Origin: JBHENN01 sp046262015
GTDB lineage: Bacteria > Actinomycetota > CADDZG01 > WHSQ01
Assembly: GCA_046262015.1 (NCBI GenBank)
Contig: JBHENN010000070.1
Span: 1-5,430 of the forward strand
Direction of reading: 5' to 3'
Length of the DNA stretch: 5,430 bases
The notes beneath the pieces are model-generated. The model was not told where the DNA came from and searched no databases. It worked only from the letters and a program-made list of their open reading frames with translations. The position numbers were made by a program, and so were the translations under genes. This document shows, one piece after another, positions 1-5,292 of this stretch. The stretch's first letter is position 1; each line of letters begins with the position of its first letter.

Positions 1-249
1 GTCTACGTCCTGGATGCCTCGGCCGCATTCGCGGGGCGCTCGGTGCGGCCCAAGGAGCTCGGGTTCTTCGTGGCCCATTCGGCCGGCCGCCCCGTCCCGG
101 AGGCCACGGTCGGACCTCAGTCGCCCTTCTTCAGCACCTTCCTCAACGCCCAGCCGATGCTATGGGACCTGTTCTTCTACAAGGGCCACATCCTCACCGC
201 CGACATGCTCGGCGGCTTGTACTCGCTTCGCTACGACGGCGACCGCTAA
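1..249 (+). CDS. 3' end of a probable LVIVD-repeat beta-propeller protein (partial)
   Basis: The frame is open from the first base to a TAA at 247-249, giving 82 C-terminal residues; the start lies outside the window. The visible part begins VYVLDAS and later reads KELGFFVAH, which resembles one blade of LVIVD-type repeat proteins (a strand with a VxVxD pattern followed by an xxGxF strand). It ends with HILTADMLGGLYSLRY, similar to the 'TADMxxGxxVLRY' C-terminus common in actinobacterial LVIVD proteins. Such proteins are usually exported and predicted to fold as beta-propellers; their biochemical role is not established. No signal peptide can be judged because the N-terminus is missing. Codon use matches the neighbours, so it looks resident. 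The family call rests on recalled motif resemblance in a short tail and is moderate; the coding frame itself is well supported. It could also be another type of beta-propeller. Confidence 0.55.
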   Translation, partial: VYVLDASAAFAGRSVRPKELGFFVAHSAGRPVPEATVGPQSPFFSTFLNAQPMLWDLFFYKGHILTADMLGGLYSLRYDGDR

Positions 250-322
250 ACGCCGAGTGGTTGCCGCGCCCACAAATAACGCGGAAGGATCAGCCGGCGG
301 GCGGGGGTGGGCATCGGGCGGG

Positions 323-328
323 TAGCCT
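323..328 (+). promoter_or_regulatory. Probable -10 element (TAGCCT) of a leaderless pdxT promoter
   Basis: TAGCCT fits the actinobacterial -10 consensus TANNNT. It ends six bases before the pdxT ATG at 335, so a transcript starting the usual 6-7 bases downstream would begin at or next to the A of the start codon. The only purine-rich stretch before the ATG (CGGAG, 329-333) is one base from it, too close to act as a normal Shine-Dalgarno site. No TTGACA-like -35 is visible at the right distance. Leaderless transcripts with this geometry are common in Actinomycetota; that it applies here is inference. Confidence 0.5.
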
Positions 329-334
329 CGGAGC

Positions 335-919
335 ATGAAGATCGGCGTTCTGGCACTGCAGGGAGACGTGCGCGAGCACGCCGCGGCGCTGTCCGAAGCG
401 GGCGCCACCCCGGTCGAGGTCAAGCACCCCCGAGACCTCGCCGACGTCGATGGCCTGATCCTGCCCGGCGGCGAGTCGACCACGATCGGCAAGCTGCTCG
501 AGCGGTCCGGGGGGCTCGGTGAGATCCGGGAGCGAGCCGCGGGCGGCATGCCCCTGTACGGCACCTGCGCGGGTCTGATCCTGATGGCGCGGTCGGTGAT
601 CGGGGACCACGACGCGCCCCATCGTCTGGGAGTGCTCGACGTCGTGGTCCGCCGCAACGCGTACGGACGCCAGGCGGATTCGTTCGAGACGGACGTCGAT
701 GTCGAGGGGATCGGGGAGCCGTTCCGCGCCGTGTTCATCCGCTCGCCGCTCATCGAGGAGGTCGGTCCGGACGTCGAGGTCCTGGCGCGCCGGCAGGGGG
801 AGCCCGTGCTCGTCCGGCAGGGGAGCCTCCTCGCGTCGAGCTTCCACCCGGAGATGACCCGCGACCCGCGGGTGCACCGGCTCTTCGTCCATCTGGCCGC
901 GGGGCAGGGCGAGGACTGA
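335..919 (+). CDS. pdxT: Pyridoxal 5'-phosphate synthase glutaminase subunit PdxT
   Basis: PdxT is the class I (triad) glutamine amidotransferase of the DXP-independent vitamin B6 pathway. It hydrolyses glutamine and channels ammonia to the PdxS synthase, which makes pyridoxal phosphate from ribose 5-phosphate and glyceraldehyde 3-phosphate in the cytosol. The 194-residue product starts MKIGVLALQGDVREH, the family N-terminus. It has the glutamine-site motif GGEST (from G45), the nucleophile C78 in YGTCAG, and H171/E173 in SFHPE, completing the Cys-His-Glu triad. Its length is close to the roughly 190-200 residues usual for the family. The ATG at 335 is chosen because it gives exactly this N-terminus and follows a promoter-like TAGCCT. 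Its stop overlaps the yebC start by one base (TGATG), as expected for translational coupling. The usual partner pdxS is not directly upstream and must be elsewhere. Confidence 0.96.
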   Translation: MKIGVLALQGDVREHAAALSEAGATPVEVKHPRDLADVDGLILPGGESTTIGKLLERSGGLGEIRERAAGGMPLYGTCAGLILMARSVIGDHDAPHRLGVLDVVVRRNAYGRQADSFETDVDVEGIGEPFRAVFIRSPLIEEVGPDVEVLARRQGEPVLVRQGSLLASSFHPEMTRDPRVHRLFVHLAAGQGED

Positions 920-1668
920 TGTCCGGTCACTCGAAGTGGTCCACGATCAAGCGCAAGAAGGGTGCTGCCGACGCGCAACGCTCGAAGGCGTGGGCGAAGC
1001 TGCTCCGCTTCGTCGAAGTAGCGGCACGCCAGGGCGGAGGCAACCTCGACGCCAACCCGACCCTCGCGACCGCGGTTCAGAAGGCCAAGGCCGCATCGGT
1101 CCCGAGCGACAACATCACCCGCGCCATCAAGCGGGGCACGGGCGAGCTCCAGGGCGAAGCGTACGAAGAGGTGTCCTACGAGGGCTACGGCCCCGGAGGC
1201 GTGGCCGTCCTCGTGCAGTGCCTGACGAACAACCGCAACCGGACCTCCCAGGACGTACGCAGCGTCTTCAACGGCCACGGCGGCAAGATGGCCGAGCCCG
1301 GAGCGGTGTCGTGGATGTTCGAGACCAAGGGGGTGGTCATCGTGTCGTCGGACTCGACATCGGAGGACGAGGTGTTCATGGTTGCCGCGGACGCCGGAGC
1401 GGAAGACGTCCGCGTATCGGAAGGCACCATCGAAGTCGTCACGCCTCCCGATGCGGTGAAGAGCGTGCGGGACGCCCTCGACGTCGCGGGGATAGCAGTG
1501 GAGTCCAGTGACATCACACGCGTTCCCAAGACGACCATCGCGCCCGAGGGATCGGAGGCCAAGAAGGTCCTGAGCCTGGTTGACGCGCTCGACGAGCTCG
1601 ACGACGTCGCCGAGGTCTACGCCAACTTCGACATCCCGGACGATGTCCTCGCAGCCCTCGCTTCCTGA
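919..1668 (+). CDS. yebC: YebC/PmpR/TACO1 family protein
   Basis: The 249-residue product starts MSGHSKWSTIKRKKGAADAQR, the signature N-terminus of the YebC/TACO1 family. Further family blocks follow: EVAARQGGGNLDANPTLA, KAKAASVPSDNITRAIKRGTG, YEGYGPGGVAVLVQCLTNN and RNRTSQDVRSVFNGHGGKM. The C-terminus reads LVDALDELDDVAEVYANFDI. Length is typical (about 240-250). Members were long annotated as DNA-binding transcriptional regulators (PmpR); mitochondrial TACO1 and several bacterial members are reported to act on translation, including at polyproline stretches. Which role applies here cannot be read from sequence. The start ATG overlaps the pdxT stop by one base; an AGGG at 906-909 lies nine bases upstream and can serve as ribosome binding site. 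The segment SKAWAKLLRFVEVAAR is slightly divergent from the commoner 'KxFxKLxREIxVAAR'. yebC next to ruvC is an old linkage in many bacteria; here a cyclase separates them. Confidence 0.96.
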   Translation: MSGHSKWSTIKRKKGAADAQRSKAWAKLLRFVEVAARQGGGNLDANPTLATAVQKAKAASVPSDNITRAIKRGTGELQGEAYEEVSYEGYGPGGVAVLVQCLTNNRNRTSQDVRSVFNGHGGKMAEPGAVSWMFETKGVVIVSSDSTSEDEVFMVAADAGAEDVRVSEGTIEVVTPPDAVKSVRDALDVAGIAVESSDITRVPKTTIAPEGSEAKKVLSLVDALDELDDVAEVYANFDIPDDVLAALAS

Positions 1669-2896
1669 CGATCCGCGCCTCGCCGAGGTCGCTCGGCAGC
1701 TCGAGCGCACGCGCGGCGCCTCGATGCTGTGCGATTCGTCGTGGACGCTCGTATGGGTTTCCGAGGAGCTCAAGCTCCTGATAGGGGAGCAGGACGAAGG
1801 GAAGCTCGGTTACGGCAAGCACGTGGTCGAGGCGTCCCTAAGCGATACGTGGTGCACGACGATCAGCGAGGACAGCCAGCTCCGCTCCTTCGTCACCGAG
1901 TTCCCTCTCTTCATCGCCGGCACGCCCGGTGGCAAGGAAGGCCTCCGGGCGATCTTCAAGTCGGCCGTGTCGGGATGGCTCAACGAGCCCGGTTCGGCTG
2001 CCGGGCCGCACAGGTCCGTCGAGGAGATGTCCGACGAGCTGTTCGAGCACATGGAGCCGGTGGAGCCGACCCCGATCTGGAGCACCACGCTGGAGTTCGT
2101 TCGAGGCGACCTTCCCCCGGCGCCCATCACGGAGATCCATGTGCGGCTTCACGATCGCGACGGGGGGTTCATCGGTACCGCCCTGTTGTTCGACCCGGCC
2201 CTCCCGGCGCGCGTGCTCGACCTCGTCGTGCGCGGGGACGAGGGGATGTTCGAGCGCATGGCGCGGCTCCTCGACCCGGGACGCCGGCAGGCCGCCATCC
2301 TGTTCGCGGACCTGCAGGGATCGGCGCGCCTGTCCCGCCGGCTCCCCAGCGCGGCTTACTTCAACCTGATCCGCGGGTTCACCACCGCGATCGATGAGGT
2401 AGTGGTCGATCACCAGGGGATAGTCGGCAAGCACGTGGGCGACGGGGTCACCGCGTTCTTCCTCAGCGACGACATCGGGTCCCCCTCGACCGCGGCCCGC
2501 GCCGCGCTGTCGGCGGCCCGTTCGATCGGGAAGGCCGCGGGGGTTGCAGCGATCGACGCCACGCCCGAGCCCGGGCTGATCGGGCCGGACGACTGTCTCG
2601 TCAACGTCGGGGTCCATTGGGGAGGGACGCTCTACATGGGCCAGCTGGTCACCGGCGGACGGCTCGAGGTGACGGCGCTCGGGGACGAGGTGAACGAGTG
2701 CGCCCGCATCCAGAGCGTGGCCCGGGACGGCCAGGTCCTGGCGAGCAAGAGGCTCGTGGAGCACCTCTCCGACGACGACGCGCATGCTCTCGGCATCGAC
2801 CCCGACGCCGTCGTCTACCGAACGGTGGGGGACCTTCCGGCCGCGGGCGACAAGGCGAAGCAGGACGCGGGAGGCGTCCCGGTCACCTCGCTCTAA
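1643..2896 (+). CDS. Class III adenylate/guanylate cyclase with N-terminal PAS-like region
   Basis: The 417-residue product has a C-terminal class III cyclase domain (about residues 212-405). The metal-binding aspartates are D223 (LFADLQGSARLS) and D267 (GKHVGDGVTAFF). The substrate-recognition pair appears to be K263 and T344 (VTALGDEVN), and the transition-state residues are N351 and R355 (VNECAR). All expected catalytic positions are filled, so it should be active, most likely making cAMP from ATP; Lys/Thr is the class IIIb pattern. Residues about 27-185 start SMLCDSSWTLVWVSEELK and end RDGGFIGTALLFDP, which looks like a divergent PAS-type sensor with an insertion. No membrane segment is visible, so it should be cytosolic. 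The frame is open further upstream (TTG at 1580), but that part merely shadows yebC, so ATG 1643 is preferred. It overlaps yebC by 26 bases with no good Shine-Dalgarno site, implying coupling. ATG 1724 is a less likely alternative because it would cut into the PAS-like start. Confidence 0.88.
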   Translation: MSSQPSLPDDPRLAEVARQLERTRGASMLCDSSWTLVWVSEELKLLIGEQDEGKLGYGKHVVEASLSDTWCTTISEDSQLRSFVTEFPLFIAGTPGGKEGLRAIFKSAVSGWLNEPGSAAGPHRSVEEMSDELFEHMEPVEPTPIWSTTLEFVRGDLPPAPITEIHVRLHDRDGGFIGTALLFDPALPARVLDLVVRGDEGMFERMARLLDPGRRQAAILFADLQGSARLSRRLPSAAYFNLIRGFTTAIDEVVVDHQGIVGKHVGDGVTAFFLSDDIGSPSTAARAALSAARSIGKAAGVAAIDATPEPGLIGPDDCLVNVGVHWGGTLYMGQLVTGGRLEVTALGDEVNECARIQSVARDGQVLASKRLVEHLSDDDAHALGIDPDAVVYRTVGDLPAAGDKAKQDAGGVPVTSL

Positions 2897-2900
2897 GCCC

Positions 2901-2943
2901 GCCCCGGTGGGGCCTCCGGCCCGGCGGCCGCGGGAAACCCGCG
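2901..2943 (+). terminator. Two GC-rich hairpins after the cyclase gene, possible terminator
   Basis: Four bases after the cyclase stop, GCCCC (2901-2905) pairs perfectly with GGGGC (2909-2913) around a three-base loop. A second perfect stem, CGCGGG (2929-2934) with CCCGCG (2938-2943), closes an AAA loop and is followed by TTCTCGT rather than a true T-run. GC-rich hairpins without a U-tract often sit at gene ends in high-GC Gram-positives. The position between the cyclase and the ruvC promoter fits a transcription boundary, but termination is inferred. Confidence 0.4.
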
Positions 2944-2963
2944 TTCTCGTCGCGTCCGTCCGT

Positions 2964-2969
2964 TAGTCT
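2964..2969 (+). promoter_or_regulatory. Probable -10 element (TAGTCT) of the ruvC promoter
   Basis: TAGTCT (with a preceding T at 2963) matches TANNNT and lies 37 bases before the ruvC start. Transcription would begin around 2975-2977, giving a leader of about 30 bases that contains the GGAG ribosome binding site. No convincing -35 hexamer is seen 16-18 bases upstream. The LexA-type box starts five bases downstream and would cover the transcription start, the usual place for a repressor to block initiation. Confidence 0.5.
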
Positions 2970-2973
2970 TCTG

Positions 2974-2989
2974 CCGAACAGGCGTTCGA
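2974..2989 (+). promoter_or_regulatory. LexA/SOS box upstream of ruvCAB
   Basis: The sequence CCGAACAGGCGTTCGA contains the exact palindrome CGAAC-N4-GTTCG. It matches the actinobacterial SOS box TCGAAC-N4-GTTCGA at 11 of the 12 fixed positions, differing only in the first base (C for T). It lies 17 bases before the ruvC GTG and just after the -10 element. LexA bound here would repress the ruv operon until RecA-stimulated LexA self-cleavage after DNA damage. Mycobacterial ruvC and Bacillus ruvAB are known members of the SOS regulon, which supports the reading; LexA itself is not in the window. Confidence 0.85.
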
Positions 2990-2993
2990 CCCT

Positions 2994-2997
2994 GGAG
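2994..2997 (+). promoter_or_regulatory. Ribosome binding site that fixes the ruvC start
   Basis: GGAG lies nine bases before the GTG at 3007. The ruvC frame is open for hundreds of bases upstream, so this site, together with the N-terminal VRIIGIDPG, decides the start. Confidence 0.7.
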
Positions 2998-3006
2998 CGG
3001 CTCTCA

Positions 3007-3549
3007 GTGAGGATCATCGGCATCGACCCGGGCATCGTGACCATGGGCTACGGCGTACTCGAGCGCAGCGGAGGCAAGCTCGACGCCGTCACCTACGGCG
3101 TGTTCCGCAGCCCGCCGGAGTTGTCCCACGGCGAGCGCCTCGCCCTGCTGCGTACGCGGCTGCTGGACGTGATCGCGGTCCACCGTCCCGAGGGCGCCGC
3201 GATCGAGCGGCTGTTCTTCAACGCCAACGTGCGCACCGCCATGGCCGTCGGCCAGGCGGCCGGGGTCGCTCTCGCGACGCTCGCCGAGGCGGGGCTTGAT
3301 GCGGCGCAGTACACGCCTCCCCAGGTCAAGCAGGCCGTTGCCGGGGTCGGGAGCGCTACCAAGGAGCAGGTCCAGGCGATGGTCGCATCGATCCTGGGCC
3401 TCGGCGCGGCTCCCCGGCCGGCCGACGCGGCGGACGCGTGCGCGCTGGCGATCTGTCACCTGAACACCTCCCGTCTCGCCCGCGCGATCGACCGCGCGGG
3501 ATCGGGACGCCGGGCGGACGCCGCCGGGCTGACGGAGACCGCCAGGTGA
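3007..3549 (+). CDS. ruvC: Crossover junction endodeoxyribonuclease RuvC
   Basis: RuvC is the dimeric Holliday-junction resolvase that nicks two opposed strands during recombinational repair, acting with RuvAB. The 180-residue product has the RNase H-like fold signatures: D7 in IIGIDPG, E67 in AAIERLFF, and D140/D143 in PADAADACA. These correspond to the four catalytic acidic residues D7, E66, D138 and D141 of the E. coli enzyme. F70 matches the aromatic residue (E. coli F69) that stacks in the junction. VGQAAGVAL and YTPPQVKQAVAG are also family blocks. Length is slightly above the usual ~173 because of a short basic C-terminal tail. The start is GTG 3007 with GGAG nine bases upstream; the open frame continuing upstream is non-coding or shadows the cyclase. 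It is the first gene of the ruvCAB operon, preceded by an SOS box, and overlaps ruvA by four bases (GTGA). Confidence 0.97.
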   Translation: MRIIGIDPGIVTMGYGVLERSGGKLDAVTYGVFRSPPELSHGERLALLRTRLLDVIAVHRPEGAAIERLFFNANVRTAMAVGQAAGVALATLAEAGLDAAQYTPPQVKQAVAGVGSATKEQVQAMVASILGLGAAPRPADAADACALAICHLNTSRLARAIDRAGSGRRADAAGLTETAR

Positions 3550-4121
3550 TCGGGTTCCTCCAGGGACGGATCGCCGGACGCACGCCCGAAGGGTGCTTCC
3601 TCGATGTCAACGGCGTGGGCTACCGGCTGGCGTGCTCGACCCTGACCCTGGCGGCGCTGCCCGGCGATGGGGCGGCCGTCCGCCTCTGGACGCACGTCCA
3701 CGTGCGCGAGGACGCGCTCGCTCTGTTCGGGTTCGCCACCGAGGCCGAGCAGCGGATGTTCGAGGCCCTCATCGGGGTCGCCGGGGTCGGACCCAAGGTC
3801 GCGCTGCAGGTGTGCTCGGCGTTCTCGACGGACGCGCTACGGCGCGCCCTGGCAACCGACGACGTCTCCGCGCTCGCATCGGTGCCCGGGATCGGCAAGA
3901 AGACCGCGCAGCGGATCGTCCTCGACCTCAAGGACAAGCTGGCGCTGCCGGATCTCGAGATCGTCGGCTCCCGCCCCACGGCCTACGTGCAGGCACGCAG
4001 CGCGCTCGAGAACCTCGGTTACTCACCCGGCGAGGTGCGGACCGCGCTGAGCGAGCTCGACGCCGCCGAGGGTGACGACGTGGAGGTCCTCGTCCGCTCC
4101 GCCTTGAAGGTCCTGGGTTGA
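3546..4121 (+). CDS. ruvA: Holliday junction branch migration complex subunit RuvA
   Basis: RuvA is the tetrameric protein that binds the four-way junction and loads the RuvB motor. The 191-residue product starts VIGFLQGRI and shows all three domains. Domain I is the N-terminal beta-barrel with the acidic pin E55/D56 in HVREDALALFGF, the same numbers as in E. coli. Domain II carries two helix-hairpin-helix motifs, GVAGVGPKVA (77-86) and VPGIGKKTAQ (113-122), that grip DNA. Domain III is the RuvB-binding C-terminal bundle, ALENLGYSPGEVRTALSEL. Length is near the family norm of 190-205. GTG 3546 is chosen because it gives the canonical N-terminus, has GGAG at 3534-3537 eight bases upstream, and overlaps the ruvC stop by four bases. 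Transcription is presumably from the SOS-controlled ruvC promoter. Confidence 0.97.
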   Translation: MIGFLQGRIAGRTPEGCFLDVNGVGYRLACSTLTLAALPGDGAAVRLWTHVHVREDALALFGFATEAEQRMFEALIGVAGVGPKVALQVCSAFSTDALRRALATDDVSALASVPGIGKKTAQRIVLDLKDKLALPDLEIVGSRPTAYVQARSALENLGYSPGEVRTALSELDAAEGDDVEVLVRSALKVLG

Positions 4122-4131
4122 GGGGGCGAGC

Positions 4132-5163
4132 GTGACCGAGGAGGTGCTGGCCCGCCGCGCCGACCCACTCGAGCAGGAGGCCGAGCGGACGCTGCGGCCG
4201 CGCACCCTCGAGGAGTTCGTCGGTCAGAACGAGCTCAAGGAGCACCTGACGATCGTGCTGGAGGCGGCCCGGGCGCGCGGCGAGCCCGTCGGCCACGTCC
4301 TCCTGTTCGGTCCGCCCGGACTCGGCAAGACCAGCCTGTCGCACGTCATCGCCCACGAGATGGGCGCGGACATCCGGCCCACATCCGGGCCGGCCCTGGA
4401 GCGGCCCGGGGACCTGGCCGCGATCCTCACCAACCTCGAGGACGGCGACGTCTTGTTCGTGGACGAGATCCACCGCCTGCCTCGCACCGTCGAAGAGGTG
4501 CTCTACCCGGCGATGGAAGACGCCCAGCTCGACCTCGTGATCGGTAAGGGGCCGAGCGCCCAGACGATCCGGCTCGACCTTCCGCGCTTCACCCTGGTGG
4601 GGGCCACGACCCGGACGGGCCTGATCACCAGCCCCTTACGCAGCCGATTCGATCTCGTCGAACGGCTCGACTACTACCCGGTTCCGGATCTCGAGCGGAT
4701 CGTCACGCGCGCCGCCGAGATCCTCGAGGTCGAGATCGACGCTGCCGGTGGGCACAAGATCGCCCGGCGCGCCCGGGGCACTCCCCGCATCGCCAACCGT
4801 CTCCTCCGTCGCGTCCGAGATTTCGCGCAGGTCCGGGCACGCGGGACGATCGACGGAACGGTCGCTCGGGACGCGCTGGCGTTGTTCAAGGTCGACGAGC
4901 TCGGGCTCGACCAGGTCGACCTCGCGATCCTGCGCACGATCGCGGCGCGGTTCGGCGGCGGCCCCGTCGGGCTGTCCACCCTCGCGGTATCGGTGGGCGA
5001 GGAGCCCGACACGATCGAGGACGTCTACGAGCCCTTCCTGATGCAGCTCGGCTTCCTCGACCGCACCCCGCGGGGGCGGATCGCCACCGATGCCGCGTTC
5101 GCCCATCTCGGCATGGCGCCGCCGGGCGGCGCTCGGCACACGCCTCTCTTCCCTCCCGGTTAG
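4132..5163 (+). CDS. ruvB: Holliday junction branch migration ATPase RuvB
   Basis: RuvB is the hexameric AAA+ motor that pulls DNA through the RuvA-bound junction. The 343-residue product has the RuvB N-terminal block LRPRTLEEFVGQNELKEHL. It has Walker A GPPGLGKT (60-67, K66), Walker B LFVDEIH (D111/E112), sensor 1 in LVGATTRTG and the SPLRSRF box (R170, R172) that supplies the arginine finger. Sensor 2 is RGTPRIANRLLRRV (R219). The C-terminal winged-helix domain includes GPVGLSTLAVSVGEE and ends around GFLDRTPRGRIAT. Length is typical. GTG 4132 is chosen because AGGGGG (4121-4126) lies five bases upstream and the N-terminus fits the family; the gap after ruvA is only 10 bases. No catalytic residue is missing. 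It ends the ruvCAB operon. Confidence 0.98.
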   Translation: MTEEVLARRADPLEQEAERTLRPRTLEEFVGQNELKEHLTIVLEAARARGEPVGHVLLFGPPGLGKTSLSHVIAHEMGADIRPTSGPALERPGDLAAILTNLEDGDVLFVDEIHRLPRTVEEVLYPAMEDAQLDLVIGKGPSAQTIRLDLPRFTLVGATTRTGLITSPLRSRFDLVERLDYYPVPDLERIVTRAAEILEVEIDAAGGHKIARRARGTPRIANRLLRRVRDFAQVRARGTIDGTVARDALALFKVDELGLDQVDLAILRTIAARFGGGPVGLSTLAVSVGEEPDTIEDVYEPFLMQLGFLDRTPRGRIATDAAFAHLGMAPPGGARHTPLFPPG

Positions 5164-5181
5164 AACGAAGGGTCCTGCCGT

Positions 5182-5196
5182 CGGCCCGGATGGCCG
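5182..5196 (+). terminator. Weak hairpin after ruvB, possible terminator
   Basis: CGGCC (5182-5186) pairs with GGCCG (5192-5196) around a five-base loop, 18 bases after the ruvB stop. The stem is only five base pairs and no T-run follows, so this is a weak candidate for the end of the ruv transcript. Transcription may simply read through to yajC. Confidence 0.25.
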
Positions 5197-5217
5197 GAAG
5201 CGTTAGGGCGGCGCGGG

Positions 5218-5223
5218 TAGGAT
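5218..5223 (+). promoter_or_regulatory. Possible -10 element (TAGGAT) of a yajC promoter
   Basis: TAGGAT fits TANNNT and resembles the TAGNNT elements before pdxT and ruvC. A start 6-8 bases downstream would fall at about 5230-5232, giving a leader of roughly 60 bases that begins at the hairpin described next. No -35 match is seen, so this rests on the -10 alone. Confidence 0.4.
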
Positions 5224-5231
5224 TCGGTCCG

Positions 5232-5251
5232 GGAGCCGCTCCGGCGGCTCC
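5232..5251 (+). other. Perfect 8-bp hairpin with UNCG-type tetraloop in the yajC leader
   Basis: GGAGCCGC (5232-5239) is the exact reverse complement of GCGGCTCC (5244-5251), with loop TCCG. In RNA this is C(UCCG)G, a UNCG-class tetraloop with its preferred C-G closing pair, which is exceptionally stable. No T-run follows (TATCGCGCC), so it is not a standard intrinsic terminator. If the TAGGAT promoter is real, the hairpin would sit at the very 5' end of the yajC mRNA, where it could protect it from decay. Alternatively it ends the ruv transcript. The structure is seen in the sequence; its role is inference. Confidence 0.6.
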
Positions 5252-5292
5252 TATCGCGCCGTTCCCTATCGATGTGAGGACGTGATCTCCAG

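Noticed and set aside
250..334. Intrinsic terminator after the first gene
   Set aside because: Only short stems are visible (CCGCG/CGCGG with an 11-base loop) and no T-run follows, so nothing convincing can be called.
1580..1642. TTG start at 1580 for the cyclase
   Set aside because: The added residues are a Ser/Thr-rich shadow of the yebC C-terminus and would make a very long overlap.
160..1773. A 537-codon open frame on the - strand across pdxT and yebC
   Set aside because: Two well-recognised genes lie on the opposite strand. The translation is rich in Arg, Gly, Ala and Ser with no domain, as expected from antisense frames in GC-rich DNA.
1838..2785. A 315-codon open frame on the - strand across the cyclase
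   Set aside because: It is an antisense shadow of an intact cyclase with all catalytic residues, and its translation shows no recognisable domain.
2617..3006. N-terminal extension of RuvC upstream of GTG 3007
   Set aside because: The frame is open but overlaps the cyclase and crosses the promoter and SOS box. The RuvC N-terminus and a good ribosome site fix the start at 3007.
3438..3545. Upstream extension of RuvA from ATG 3438
   Set aside because: It lies wholly inside ruvC, and GTG 3546 gives the canonical RuvA N-terminus with a well-placed GGAG.
5282..5292. GTG at 5282 as the yajC start
   Set aside because: It is out of frame with the YajC protein, and in its own frame it gives no recognisable product.
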